A stretch of DNA of 64,000 nucleotides, from contig NZ_JAHVXI010000002.1 of the NCBI RefSeq assembly GCF_021032705.1, positions 620,001 through 684,000 of the forward strand. Direction: 5' to 3'. The notes below the pieces were generated by a model. The model saw only the letters and a program-made list of their open reading frames with translations, was not told where the DNA came from and made no database searches. Positions 26,521 through 35,035 of this stretch are shown here, piece by piece. Origin of the DNA: Psychroserpens luteolus (GTDB taxonomy: Bacteria > Bacteroidota > Bacteroidia > Flavobacteriales > Flavobacteriaceae). Position 1 is the stretch's first letter. Every line of letters starts with the position of its first letter. Both the position numbers and the translations under genes were made by a program.

Positions 26521-28095
26521 TTATGATATTAATGGTAGCTTTATTGTGAATGTGCTACCTTTTCCCTTTTCACTTTCTACTGATATATGACCTTGATGGT
26601 CGTCTACAATTCGTTTAACATATGCCAAACCTAAACCATGACCTTTTACATTGTGTACATTTCCAGTGTGTTCTCTATAAAACTTCTCGAACACTCGCTT
26701 TTGAACTAACTTAGACATTCCATTTCCTTGATCTGAAATTTTAAGTAGAACATTATTGCCAACATTTTCAGTATAAACATCAATTTTAGGAGCATTATCA
26801 CTGTATTTAATAGCATTGTCTAAAATATTGACAATCACATTTGTAAAGTGAGTTTCGTTAGCCAAAACTGACGATTTATCTGCTTCTAGATGCGTCTTAA
26901 CATAGCCTTTCCTATCTTCAACTATCAATTCTACATGAGTCACTGCATCTTCAACTAGGTCGTGTAACTTCACACGTTCCTTACTAATATTAAGTTCATT
27001 TTTTTCTAACTTAGAAATTCGCAATACATTTTCTACTTGAGCATGCATTCGCTTATTTTCATCTTTAATCATTTTCAAGTAGCGCATGACTTTATCTTGA
27101 TCTCCTATTATTTTTGGGTTTCTAATAGAGTCTAAAGCTAAATTTATTGTCGCAATTGGTGTCTTAAACTCATGCGTCATATTGTTTATAAAATCTGTTT
27201 TTATTTGAGAAATTTGACGCTGTCTAATTAATTGATAAATGGCGCTTGAATAGGCCAAAATGATTATAGATGTAAAGATGATAGATAATACAATCATTCC
27301 TAATATAGAAGACAACAAATACTTTCTTCGCTCTGGAAAATCTACATAGAGTGAATATTTACTTCTTCCTTTATCATCTAAGAAAACTGGAATTCCAATA
27401 GTTGATTCAGGATTCAATTCGAAATTATCTGATCTAATTTTTGTAGATAAATCCTTATCAAAAATCGCATATTCAAAAGCTGTTTTTATACCATTAATAG
27501 AAAACTGCGATTGCAAGAAATCTGAGACTTCATCGTTAGTAATACGTTTGTAAATTGGATAATTTTTATATACAGCTCGATAGTTTTTTTTGTAAAAACT
27601 ACGACCTAAATCATCCATTGTACTATAATCTCTGAAGGTTTGTGTTGGGCTTAAGCTAATTTTACCATCTATAGGACTGCGGTCATAAACTTTAGTTTCA
27701 CTTATATTAGTAAACCTACTTATGTTTATACTGTCTGTACCAATGTCAAAGAACAATGATGGCACTTTAAAGCTTTCTTCCGCAATGGCATTTTTAAATC
27801 GAATCGCCTGATTTGTATCTTCATCAAAAGAATCATAAATCAAGAGTTGCTTGATTTCTGTTGTATCAGGTGTTCGACCATTTTTAGTTACCTCTTTATA
27901 TAGTCTATCGTAACTTAGAAGTTCTTTATCTTCTATCGCTTTAGACACTAAACTTAGAGATCGAATTACGTCAGACGTAAATTGTTTTTCCTCGTTTTTT
28001 AAGGTATTATTAATAAAAAATGCTTGAACGAAAATGATGCCGATGAGTGACAAACTCATCAAAACCACCAATAAAATGAATAGCTTTTTGCCCAT
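26521..28095 (-). CDS. Sensor histidine kinase (RprX-like)
   Basis: This 524-residue inner-membrane kinase has TM1 near residues 5-29, a periplasmic sensor of about 230 residues, and TM2 near 265-290 (LLSSILGMIVLSIIFTSIIIL). The H-box is MTHEFKTPIATINLALDS (phospho-His about 310). The catalytic domain shows N-box NILDNAIKYSD, G1 DQGNGMS and G2 GHGLGLAYVK. There is no recognisable HAMP motif. A separate promoter 4 bases upstream of the ATG suggests the kinase-regulator pair is expressed independently of coaE. Confidence 0.95.
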   Translation of the reverse strand: MGKKLFILLVVLMSLSLIGIIFVQAFFINNTLKNEEKQFTSDVIRSLSLVSKAIEDKELLSYDRLYKEVTKNGRTPDTTEIKQLLIYDSFDEDTNQAIRFKNAIAEESFKVPSLFFDIGTDSINISRFTNISETKVYDRSPIDGKISLSPTQTFRDYSTMDDLGRSFYKKNYRAVYKNYPIYKRITNDEVSDFLQSQFSINGIKTAFEYAIFDKDLSTKIRSDNFELNPESTIGIPVFLDDKGRSKYSLYVDFPERRKYLLSSILGMIVLSIIFTSIIILAYSSAIYQLIRQRQISQIKTDFINNMTHEFKTPIATINLALDSIRNPKIIGDQDKVMRYLKMIKDENKRMHAQVENVLRISKLEKNELNISKERVKLHDLVEDAVTHVELIVEDRKGYVKTHLEADKSSVLANETHFTNVIVNILDNAIKYSDNAPKIDVYTENVGNNVLLKISDQGNGMSKLVQKRVFEKFYREHTGNVHNVKGHGLGLAYVKRIVDDHQGHISVESEKGKGSTFTIKLPLIS

Positions 28096-28099
28096 CGTT

Positions 28100-28107
28100 C
28101 AAATTTA
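28100..28107 (-). promoter_or_regulatory. -7 element of the kinase-regulator operon
   Basis: On the minus strand it reads TAAATTTG, matching TAnnTTTG, and lies only 4 bases before the kinase ATG. A leaderless transcript is expected. Confidence 0.55.
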
Positions 28108-28158
28108 GTATTTTAACATTTAGAACGATTGCCATTTAACCTTACATTAACAAATATG

Positions 28159-28758
28159 TTAAAATTGGCGTTTTTTGATTTTTTTAAGGATAGATTGATG
28201 AATTTTTTGAACTTGTTTTTTCACATCTTCTAAATCATCGTTAACAATCACAAAATGAGACTTTTCTATTTTTTCTTGATCACTCATTTGATTGTTTAAA
28301 ATGGCCATGATTTTTGATCGACTGCTATTATCTCGCTTGATAACACGTTTAATGCGTTCTTCAATATCTGCAGTAACTGTAATAATAAAGTCGTATTGTT
28401 CTTCTTTACCTTGTTCAAAAATAATTGCTGCTTCTTTAATAACGTATTCAGATTTTTGTTTAGTCATCCATCTTTTAAAATGTGAAGCTACTTTAGGATG
28501 CACTATAGCATTCATTCTTTCTAAGTATGTTTTATCATTGAAGATTTTCGATGCAATATACGCTCTATTAAGTTCATTGTCTACATAAGCCTCTTCTCCA
28601 AAAAGAGCAATGAGTTTGCGCCTAATTACTTTAGATCTTGCCATAAGTAGTTTTGCTTCTACATCTGCAATATAAACGGGAACATCTAAGGCTTCAAAAA
28701 AAGCTGCAACTGTAGTTTTACCACTACCTATACCTCCTGTAAGTCCTACTATCGTCAT
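28159..28758 (-). CDS. coaE: Dephospho-CoA kinase
   Basis: This 199-residue enzyme catalyses the last step of coenzyme A synthesis, phosphorylating the 3'-OH of dephospho-CoA. The P-loop is GLTGGIGSGKTT, the CoA-domain stretch is VPVYIADVEAK, and the LID region follows (RIKRVIKRDNSSRSK). The length is normal. Its ATG overlaps the stop of the YbbR gene by 4 bases (ATGA), so coupling is expected. Confidence 0.95.
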   Translation of the reverse strand: MTIVGLTGGIGSGKTTVAAFFEALDVPVYIADVEAKLLMARSKVIRRKLIALFGEEAYVDNELNRAYIASKIFNDKTYLERMNAIVHPKVASHFKRWMTKQKSEYVIKEAAIIFEQGKEEQYDFIITVTADIEERIKRVIKRDNSSRSKIMAILNNQMSDQEKIEKSHFVIVNDDLEDVKKQVQKIHQSILKKIKKRQF

Positions 28759-29723
28759 TTAATGATTATATATTCTACTTTATTCTGCTTCATTTTTGCA
28801 GACTTAACTTTATTCGAATTGACAATTAATTTAGGTGTGAAATATGGTTTTCCAGATTTTATAACTTCATTATAGTCACACTCAATCTTAAAGTCATTTG
28901 GTGTGACATGCTTATAGTCTTTCAAACTAATATAATATGAGACTGTTATATGCTTCGGAAAAAAATTGATGTCCTTTTTGTTAGGCTTATTTAATATAGT
29001 GATCGGAATTTTGAATGTTCCTTCGGTAAACTTGTCGACCTCTGCTTTAATCCTTGTTTTTTCTGCTGAAAGCTTCAAATGCTTTGAGGCTTTTACGAAT
29101 TCTAAATCGACCAAAGTATTTATATTAGTTTTTACATCGCTTAAATCAAAAGGTTTGGTTTCAATAAATTCTATTTCAGAAATTTCCTCTTCAGCACCAA
29201 TAACTTTAACAGAATCTGGAATAAGCTCTATCTCATTTAAGGCATCATATCCACTGCGAAAATTGATCTTCGATTTTAGGATAACTGGTACTTTTTTAGT
29301 GCTTAATTTTCCAAACGGGAATACTAACGTATCTGGTTTTACCGAAACAATTTCAACTGAATTTCCAAATTGTTCTTTAATCGCATATCTCCCTTTTTCG
29401 GCAACCCATAGATACGTATTATCTTTTATGTCAGTACTATTTTCAAAATCTAATACATAGGTCTTATCATAAAAATAATATGAGAACAAATTAAATCCAT
29501 GTGTAGACACTGTCACATTCACCTTAGGAATACTATCTAATGTAATAACATTAGTCTCTGGTAAGTTTTTATACTCAATACTAAGAGGAATTGTTTCTAC
29601 ATAATTTTCTGAAAGTTTGGTCACCACTAAAATTAAAAATGCTATTAAAAAGAAAAGCCCAAAAACATTTAATTTCTTGTTTCTAATTGACTGCCCTAAT
29701 TTTAGTTTTATACTATTTAGCAT
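28755..29723 (-). CDS. YbbR-like (CdaR-type) membrane-anchored protein
   Basis: This 322-residue protein has one N-terminal transmembrane anchor (NVFGLFFLIAFLILVVTKL). Repeated YbbR domains follow outside the membrane (PLSIEYKNLPETNVI; LVFPFGKLSTKKVPVIL; EIELIPDSVKVIGAEEEISEI). In Firmicutes the homologue CdaR regulates the c-di-AMP cyclase CdaA. No cyclase gene is adjacent here, so that role should not be assumed. It overlaps the glycosyltransferase gene by 11 bases and coaE by 4. Confidence 0.85.
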   Translation of the reverse strand: MLNSIKLKLGQSIRNKKLNVFGLFFLIAFLILVVTKLSENYVETIPLSIEYKNLPETNVITLDSIPKVNVTVSTHGFNLFSYYFYDKTYVLDFENSTDIKDNTYLWVAEKGRYAIKEQFGNSVEIVSVKPDTLVFPFGKLSTKKVPVILKSKINFRSGYDALNEIELIPDSVKVIGAEEEISEIEFIETKPFDLSDVKTNINTLVDLEFVKASKHLKLSAEKTRIKAEVDKFTEGTFKIPITILNKPNKKDINFFPKHITVSYYISLKDYKHVTPNDFKIECDYNEVIKSGKPYFTPKLIVNSNKVKSAKMKQNKVEYIIIK

Positions 29724-30723
29724 TTTTAAAAAATAATTTAGGAAATCTTTGTTCAGGATGCTTATTTAAAATCGAAATGGCAAACGTAGATTTTAAAAAT
29801 CCATAACCATAACCAAAGAACTGAATAAAAATAGCCAAAATTGATTGAATAGCTACACTAAGACTTAATGTTTGGGTAAATGCGAGAATAAAGGCTAATA
29901 CAAGATAGACGATATAAACACTCAAAAAGAATTGATAATTTAATAAGAACAATACAATAGAAACAATAAAACCTATTGTAAACAATGTAGGAAACCAATA
30001 CGTCAAACGTGATGTTTTTGGATGCCATTTATTAAGTATTGGTCTTACTAAGCCAAACTTATGAACTTGTTGATAGAATTTTTTCCAAGAAATTCGTCGT
30101 TTATGATAAACGTAAGCTTCATTAATTAATATCGTATTATAACCTAAATCATTTAACCTTATAGATAAATCGGGGTCTTCACCTGGATGAATCACACCAA
30201 AGCCTCCAGATTTTAAAAAGGCTTCCTTTGATAGCCCCATATTGAAACTTCGAGGTTGAAATTTATCGCCAGAGATACGTCCTCCGCGTATACCTCCGGT
30301 TGTTATATAGGAGGTCATGGCAAAGTTTATAGCTTTTTGTAAATCTGTAAAAGAGCTATGAGCTGCATCTGGACCTCCATAGCAATGCACAAAATTAGAG
30401 GATAGGTAGTTACTTACAATGGTCAAGTATTGTTTAGGTAATAAACAATCAGAGTCTAAAATGATAAAGTAGTTCCCATTAGCTTTTTGCATTCCGTAAT
30501 TTCTGGAATCTCCAGGCCCAGAATTTTCCTTGTAGTAATATGCAATATTTAAATCATCAAAATTTTCAACTATAGTTTTGCAATCAATGCTAGAACCATC
30601 TTCTACAATAACAATCTCAAACGACAAATCGCCATCCAAACTACTAAAACTACTGAGGAGTTCCTGTACTTCATCTGGTCTATTAAATACAGGAATTATA
30701 AAGGAAAATTGTAATGCTTTCAT
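29713..30723 (-). CDS. Family 2 glycosyltransferase, membrane-associated
   Basis: This 336-residue protein has a GT-A fold opening FSFIIPVFNRPDEVQELLSS. The nucleotide-sugar Asp is in IVEDGSS, the DXD-like metal motif is IILDSDC (about residue 94), and GFGVIHPGEDPDLSIRL contains the catalytic ED. Three or four hydrophobic segments at the C terminus (from about 245) anchor it in the inner membrane. Donor and acceptor are unknown. It is first in the GT2-YbbR-coaE operon. Confidence 0.9.
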   Translation of the reverse strand: MKALQFSFIIPVFNRPDEVQELLSSFSSLDGDLSFEIVIVEDGSSIDCKTIVENFDDLNIAYYYKENSGPGDSRNYGMQKANGNYFIILDSDCLLPKQYLTIVSNYLSSNFVHCYGGPDAAHSSFTDLQKAINFAMTSYITTGGIRGGRISGDKFQPRSFNMGLSKEAFLKSGGFGVIHPGEDPDLSIRLNDLGYNTILINEAYVYHKRRISWKKFYQQVHKFGLVRPILNKWHPKTSRLTYWFPTLFTIGFIVSIVLFLLNYQFFLSVYIVYLVLAFILAFTQTLSLSVAIQSILAIFIQFFGYGYGFLKSTFAISILNKHPEQRFPKLFFKNAK

Positions 30724-30729
30724 ACCTCA

Positions 30730-30737
30730 CAAAGGTA
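30730..30737 (-). promoter_or_regulatory. -7 element of the GT2-YbbR-coaE operon
   Basis: On the minus strand it reads TACCTTTG, the same box as at smpB, ending 6 bases before the ATG. The terminator of the upstream gene lies 14 bases further upstream. Confidence 0.58.
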
Positions 30738-30750
30738 AGTAAAGAAAATA

Positions 30751-30777
30751 CAAAAGCCACCTTTAAGGTGGCTTTTG
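30751..30777 (-). terminator. Terminator of the CUB-domain T9SS gene
   Basis: CAAAAGCCACCTT (30751-30763) pairs with AAGGTGGCTTTTG (30765-30777) around a single base. On the minus strand it is followed by TATTTTCTT. It sits 21 bases after the stop at 30799. Confidence 0.88.
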
Positions 30778-30798
30778 AATAAGTATTTAAATTTAAGC

Positions 30799-32850
30799 TT
30801 ATTGCTTAATAATTCTCACAGTTTCTGTAACATCACCAATTGTAACTTGAACGAAATAAGCTCCTTGGCTTAATGTATTCATGTTAATTGTGCTTTCAAC
30901 AGCATTAGGAGCAGTTCTAAGAACTTCTTGTCCTAACATGTTATATACAGCAACGTTTTGAATATTTTTTTGTGCATTTAATGTTAATTCACCTTTCACT
31001 GGGTTAGGGAAATATGTAAATGCGTTTTCATTTTCAAATTCTTCAGTACTTAATGCATCTGGAGACCATATTTTAACTGTAATATCATCGCCAACAGTAG
31101 AACCTGTACCATATTGAAAAACTCTAGTATAGTATGTTTCACCTACAGTTAAGCCTGTAGCATTTACTTCCTCAGGGTTTCCACTATCATCACAACCTAC
31201 TACTGTTAAAGAGCCACAAGTTCCTGAATATAATACAGCAACAAGGTCTGTAAAGTTACTTGTCTCGTAAGTAACGTTAACATTAGTTGTTAAAGCTTCA
31301 AAAGAATACCAAATATCGTCATTTGCTGTTCCAGTAAAACCATTACATTCCTCAGCTGGTAAACCTGAATCGGTAGCACCATTAAGAGTTCCTGCAGTTG
31401 GAGTCGCCGAAGCTGCATCAACTATACTTGTTTCTTGTACTACTAATTGTGCTGTTGGACAATCATCATTAGCTGGAGGACATACAAAACTTACAGCTGG
31501 TAAATCCACATTACATCCTGCATCAGATTCATGCTCTAAAGTAATTACAACATCAGTACCTGAAGCAAAAGGACCTATATTTACAACTCCTGTTGCACTT
31601 GTATTTGTACTTGCTACACCTCCATCGTTAGAAATTGTAATCGTAGTTGAGTCACCTAAATCAGTTACATCTACATCAATAGAGAATTCACCTGTCCCAC
31701 ATTCGTCTACAATAGATGTAGTAGCTGTTGCAGCTGTACATGGTAAAGAATAAAGACAGAACTCTACCGTTGTTGCAGCAGAATCTGTCCAAATCATAGC
31801 AAAATATGAATTACCTGGAGTTAATCCTGCAATCGAACCACTTGCATTATTGAAACAAGTAGCTGGTACTTCAGTTAAAGAGCCACAAGCACCTTCATAA
31901 ATTATAATTCCAGGACTTCCAGTTCCGGAAACAAATTCCATCTGACCTGATGCTGGAGCAGTAAATGAATACCAAAGACCTAAATTTCCGAATGTATCAC
32001 AACTAACCAATTCATCAGCACCTTCAGTAGCCACTGACGTTGAAGTAACAGTATTACCTGGACATGTACTAGCTGATGGTATCGCTATGCTTATAGCTGT
32101 TCCGCAATCATCATTAGGGGCTGGGCAAGTAAATGCTACATTACCTAAATCTGCACTACAGATAGGATCTACGTCATGATCAAGAGTAATATTTACATTA
32201 GAACCAGAAGCAAATGGTCCAACAGAAACAACACCAGTAGTTGTTACATCTGTTGAAGCAACACCACCATCATTTGAAATAGTAACTGTAGTAGCATCTC
32301 CTAAGCTAGTCACATCAACATCTATAAAGAAATTGTCAGCTCCTCCACAATCGGTTGTACCTAAAACAGCATTACCCTCAACTGGAGTACATGTAGGAGG
32401 AGGTCCACAAGTAATTGCAGCTTCCCAACCGTCTCTTGTAACTGAACCATCAGAAGTAAATACAAATGTTAAACATCCTGAAGCATCAGTTGAGATTATA
32501 GTCATTCCTTGTAAATCACCTGATCCGTTAGGAGTTGCGTCATCTCTATCCCAACACCATATTGTTCCCCCTCCAGGAGGGTCAATAGTAGTAGCAGTAT
32601 TGTCTGCTCCGTCATGAATTGTTAAACCATCATAACATCCTGTTCCATTATTTTCAGTAGAAAAGAAACTAAAATCTACAAAAACCACATCGCCTGGATT
32701 GTCTGGGCATATTGTATAAGTAATATTTTCATTACTAGAATAATCAGATCCAGCACCTCCAGAATCGGTAAAAGTGTCTCCACAATTTTGTGCAAAAACT
32801 GCAAAAGAGCTAAACAGCATTGCTACAAATAATAAAGTAATTTTTTTCAT
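30799..32850 (-). CDS. Secreted CUB-domain, duplicated Ig-like/PPC-like protein with T9SS sorting domain
   Basis: This 683-residue protein has a signal peptide to SSFAVFA-Q. A CUB domain spans residues 22-148 (CGDTFTDSGG at the front, DGWEAAITC at the back, cysteine-rich). Two copies of an Ig-like module (about 154-249 and 371-464) are each followed by a PPC-like beta-sandwich beginning NDDC. The type A T9SS sorting domain runs from about 611 (FTYFPNPVKGELTLN) to 683. No enzyme domain is visible, so a surface adhesin or binding protein is most likely. The strand-wide Asp/Gly/Thr richness fits a calcium-bound exported protein. Confidence 0.85.
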   Translation of the reverse strand: MKKITLLFVAMLFSSFAVFAQNCGDTFTDSGGAGSDYSSNENITYTICPDNPGDVVFVDFSFFSTENNGTGCYDGLTIHDGADNTATTIDPPGGGTIWCWDRDDATPNGSGDLQGMTIISTDASGCLTFVFTSDGSVTRDGWEAAITCGPPPTCTPVEGNAVLGTTDCGGADNFFIDVDVTSLGDATTVTISNDGGVASTDVTTTGVVSVGPFASGSNVNITLDHDVDPICSADLGNVAFTCPAPNDDCGTAISIAIPSASTCPGNTVTSTSVATEGADELVSCDTFGNLGLWYSFTAPASGQMEFVSGTGSPGIIIYEGACGSLTEVPATCFNNASGSIAGLTPGNSYFAMIWTDSAATTVEFCLYSLPCTAATATTSIVDECGTGEFSIDVDVTDLGDSTTITISNDGGVASTNTSATGVVNIGPFASGTDVVITLEHESDAGCNVDLPAVSFVCPPANDDCPTAQLVVQETSIVDAASATPTAGTLNGATDSGLPAEECNGFTGTANDDIWYSFEALTTNVNVTYETSNFTDLVAVLYSGTCGSLTVVGCDDSGNPEEVNATGLTVGETYYTRVFQYGTGSTVGDDITVKIWSPDALSTEEFENENAFTYFPNPVKGELTLNAQKNIQNVAVYNMLGQEVLRTAPNAVESTINMNTLSQGAYFVQVTIGDVTETVRIIKQ
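31459..31740 (-). repeat. Ig-like module, copy 2
   Basis: Residues 371-464 of the T9SS protein. It shares IDVDVTDLGDSTTITISNDG and GVVNIGPFASGTDVVITLEH with copy 1 and ends in the same Cys-Pro...NDDC junction. It is a recent-looking internal duplication. Confidence 0.85.
32104..32391 (-). repeat. Ig-like module, copy 1
   Basis: Residues 154-249 of the T9SS protein. FIDVDVTSLGDATTVTISND and GVVSVGPFASGSNVNITLDH align with copy 2 almost without gaps. Confidence 0.85.
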
Positions 32851-32946
32851 ATTTAGTTGAATTTAATTAATAAGTCTTAAAATTATGATATTTCTCTAAT
32901 AAACAGAAATGTATATTATATAATCGATAAAAAGGGAAAAACACCG

Positions 32947-33036
32947 ATGAAAAGAGGTATTGATTTCGAAATCAATAGTTTAAAAAAACTGATAGAGCTC
33001 AACAAAAAAATTCAAAAAGCAATAGCTAAAAGGTAA
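32947..33036 (+). CDS. Possible 29-residue basic small protein
   Basis: ATG at 32947 to TAA at 33036 on the plus strand, opposite to both neighbours. The product begins MKRGIDFEINSLKKLIEL and ends KKIQKAIAKR, highly basic and potentially one amphipathic helix. An A/G-rich stretch (AAAAAGGGAAAAA) lies just upstream. It includes an 18-bp palindrome (32959-32976). I recognise no family, and a chance reading frame is quite possible. Confidence 0.2.
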   Translation: MKRGIDFEINSLKKLIELNKKIQKAIAKR

Positions 33037-33089
33037 AAATAAATCTCAATAGTGACCTCTTTTTATTTTAGTTGAATTAGAAATGGCTA

Positions 33090-34799
33090 TTACTGTTTTA
33101 ACACCTGAATCACTTTTGTTTGATTTTTAATAAAAACCTTTAAGATATATGTACCAGATTGTAGGTTAGACATGTCTATGTTTTGGATTGCATGTTGACC
33201 ATCAATAGAAACTATTCGCTGTCCCAAAACAGTAAAGACTTCAATTGTATCAATAACTTCAGTAGATTCAAGCTTCAATAGATTTGTAACCGGATTTGGA
33301 GAAACAGTCAAACCATAATCAATCGCATTCTCATCGATTCCTAAAGCGCTACCCTCTAAAAGAGTAAGCATTTGATTAGACTGAATATTAAAATACGTTT
33401 CCTCTAAGCCACTTGGCCAAAATATTTTAATGTAATCGATTAACACATTGTCATCTAACCCAAAATGCATCATATTAGAGTTTTGGCCTAGATAACCTTC
33501 GCCGCATAACTTATATCCATATTGTTTTTCTCCATTGACTGAAATCTCAACTCTTGCTCCTATGGCATTTTTATTACTTTGAGTTCCTTCTAATTTCAAT
33601 TTTATCCAATGCAATGAATTAAGTGTCATGTTTTTCCATAAAAATATATCTTGACCATCATTACTAACAACAATATCTAATAATCCATCATTATCAATAT
33701 CACCAACAGCATTAGAATAACTTGTCCCATTGTCTCCTGGAAAACAGCTATTATTTAAGGTAAATGTATTATTATTGTTGTTTTCATAAAATGCTGCAGA
33801 CAACAATCCTACTTGACTTCCGTTTAATTGCCCGCTCACATACAAATCGAGATCACTATCATTGTCAGCTTCAAAAAATACAGCTCCCCAGCCTATACTA
33901 TCAAAACTAGTTCCTGTAGGTACTGCTACATTCTGAAAGGTTTCATCGCCATTATTTTTCAATAGATAATTCCCAGTGGGACTATTTGTTATATAAATAT
34001 CAAAGTAGCCATCTTTATTATAATCACCCACTGTAGTAGACATAGCATCAATAGCTATATTTGTTCCAGAAGATACGCTTATATCGCTAAAGGTTCCGTC
34101 ACCATTGTTCTTGTAAAGTTTATTCTCAAAGCTAAACTTATCGTTGGAAACATATATGTCTTGATGACCATCATTATTGATATCTAAAAAAGCAGAGCAA
34201 AATGAGAATACAGGACTACTATTAATTCCTGCCTGTATAGTAACATCTGTAAAAGTTCCATCTCCATTATTCTTATAGAGTATATTAGAAAATATTGATG
34301 TTCTATTACTTAAAAATACATCCAAATAACCATCATTATCATAATCTCCCCAAGACGCACCGAAGGTGTATACATTACCTGTTACCATACCAGAAGTAGC
34401 AGAAATATCTTCAAAGATCATATTTCCTTGATTCTTTAGCAATTTATTTCCATTTGTATCACTAGTCACAAATAAATCATTATCACCATCATTATCGAAA
34501 TCTACCCATACAACACAGCGTGTTTGATAATTTATGTAAGACAAATTAAAATCTTGCTCTACAAAAACGCCATATATGTTTTTAAAAAACCTGAGTTCAT
34601 TGTTATCTGCCGTACTTATAGTGATATCGTCCCAACCATCATTATTGTAATCAAAAAATGAAATCCCATTTCCATAGGATGTCAATCCAGGAGAAATGGC
34701 AACACCAAGGTCATTAGCTACATTTCCAAATTGTATCTGGGAATACAATGAAAACAATGAAAAGAAACAAAACAGAAAGGAGTAATATACTTTTCTCAT
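33090..34799 (-). CDS. CRTAC1-like FG-GAP/ASPIC-UnbV protein with T9SS sorting domain
   Basis: This 569-residue protein has a signal peptide (FCFFSLFSLYSQ). At least seven FG-GAP/VCBS repeats follow, with acidic loops such as DYNNDGWDD, DFDNDGDND, DYDNDGYLD, DINNDGHQD and DIDNDGLLD, then an ASPIC/UnbV domain at about 405-480 (IGARVEISVNGEKQYGYKLC; IFWPSGLEETY). The T9SS type A signal starts near 500 (LTVSPNPVTNLLKLES). This layout is common in flavobacterial CRTAC1-like proteins of unknown ligand. It is predicted to be surface-exposed and calcium-bound. Confidence 0.88.
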   Translation of the reverse strand: MRKVYYSFLFCFFSLFSLYSQIQFGNVANDLGVAISPGLTSYGNGISFFDYNNDGWDDITISTADNNELRFFKNIYGVFVEQDFNLSYINYQTRCVVWVDFDNDGDNDLFVTSDTNGNKLLKNQGNMIFEDISATSGMVTGNVYTFGASWGDYDNDGYLDVFLSNRTSIFSNILYKNNGDGTFTDVTIQAGINSSPVFSFCSAFLDINNDGHQDIYVSNDKFSFENKLYKNNGDGTFSDISVSSGTNIAIDAMSTTVGDYNKDGYFDIYITNSPTGNYLLKNNGDETFQNVAVPTGTSFDSIGWGAVFFEADNDSDLDLYVSGQLNGSQVGLLSAAFYENNNNNTFTLNNSCFPGDNGTSYSNAVGDIDNDGLLDIVVSNDGQDIFLWKNMTLNSLHWIKLKLEGTQSNKNAIGARVEISVNGEKQYGYKLCGEGYLGQNSNMMHFGLDDNVLIDYIKIFWPSGLEETYFNIQSNQMLTLLEGSALGIDENAIDYGLTVSPNPVTNLLKLESTEVIDTIEVFTVLGQRIVSIDGQHAIQNIDMSNLQSGTYILKVFIKNQTKVIQVLKQ

Positions 34800-34985
34800 G
34801 ATCTAAAAATTAACTTATACAATATAATAATAAAAAAAGAGGCTTCAACAATAAAGTTTATATCTGTTATCGCATTCATCAAACCCCTCATCAATACAAG
34901 TCAAGCTTCCTGAAATATCCATAAACACAAAAAATTTATCTGTTTAACGGTAAATTATTCTAAAAGAAAACACTTATAAACATAA

Positions 34986-35011
34986 AAAACCGATGCGTTA
35001 ACATCGGTTTT
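34986..35011 (-). terminator. Terminator of fabI
   Basis: AAAACCGATG (34986-34995) pairs with CATCGGTTTT (35002-35011) around a 6-base loop. On the minus strand it lies 25 bases after the fabI stop, with T-rich sequence following. Confidence 0.88.
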
Positions 35012-35035
35012 AAGTTTATATGTCTATTGCGGGAT

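Noticed and set aside
28145-28162. TTAACA...TGTTAA palindrome as a terminator or operator
   Set aside because: It is only a 6-bp AT-rich stem overlapping the end of coaE, without a T-run and without a second copy.
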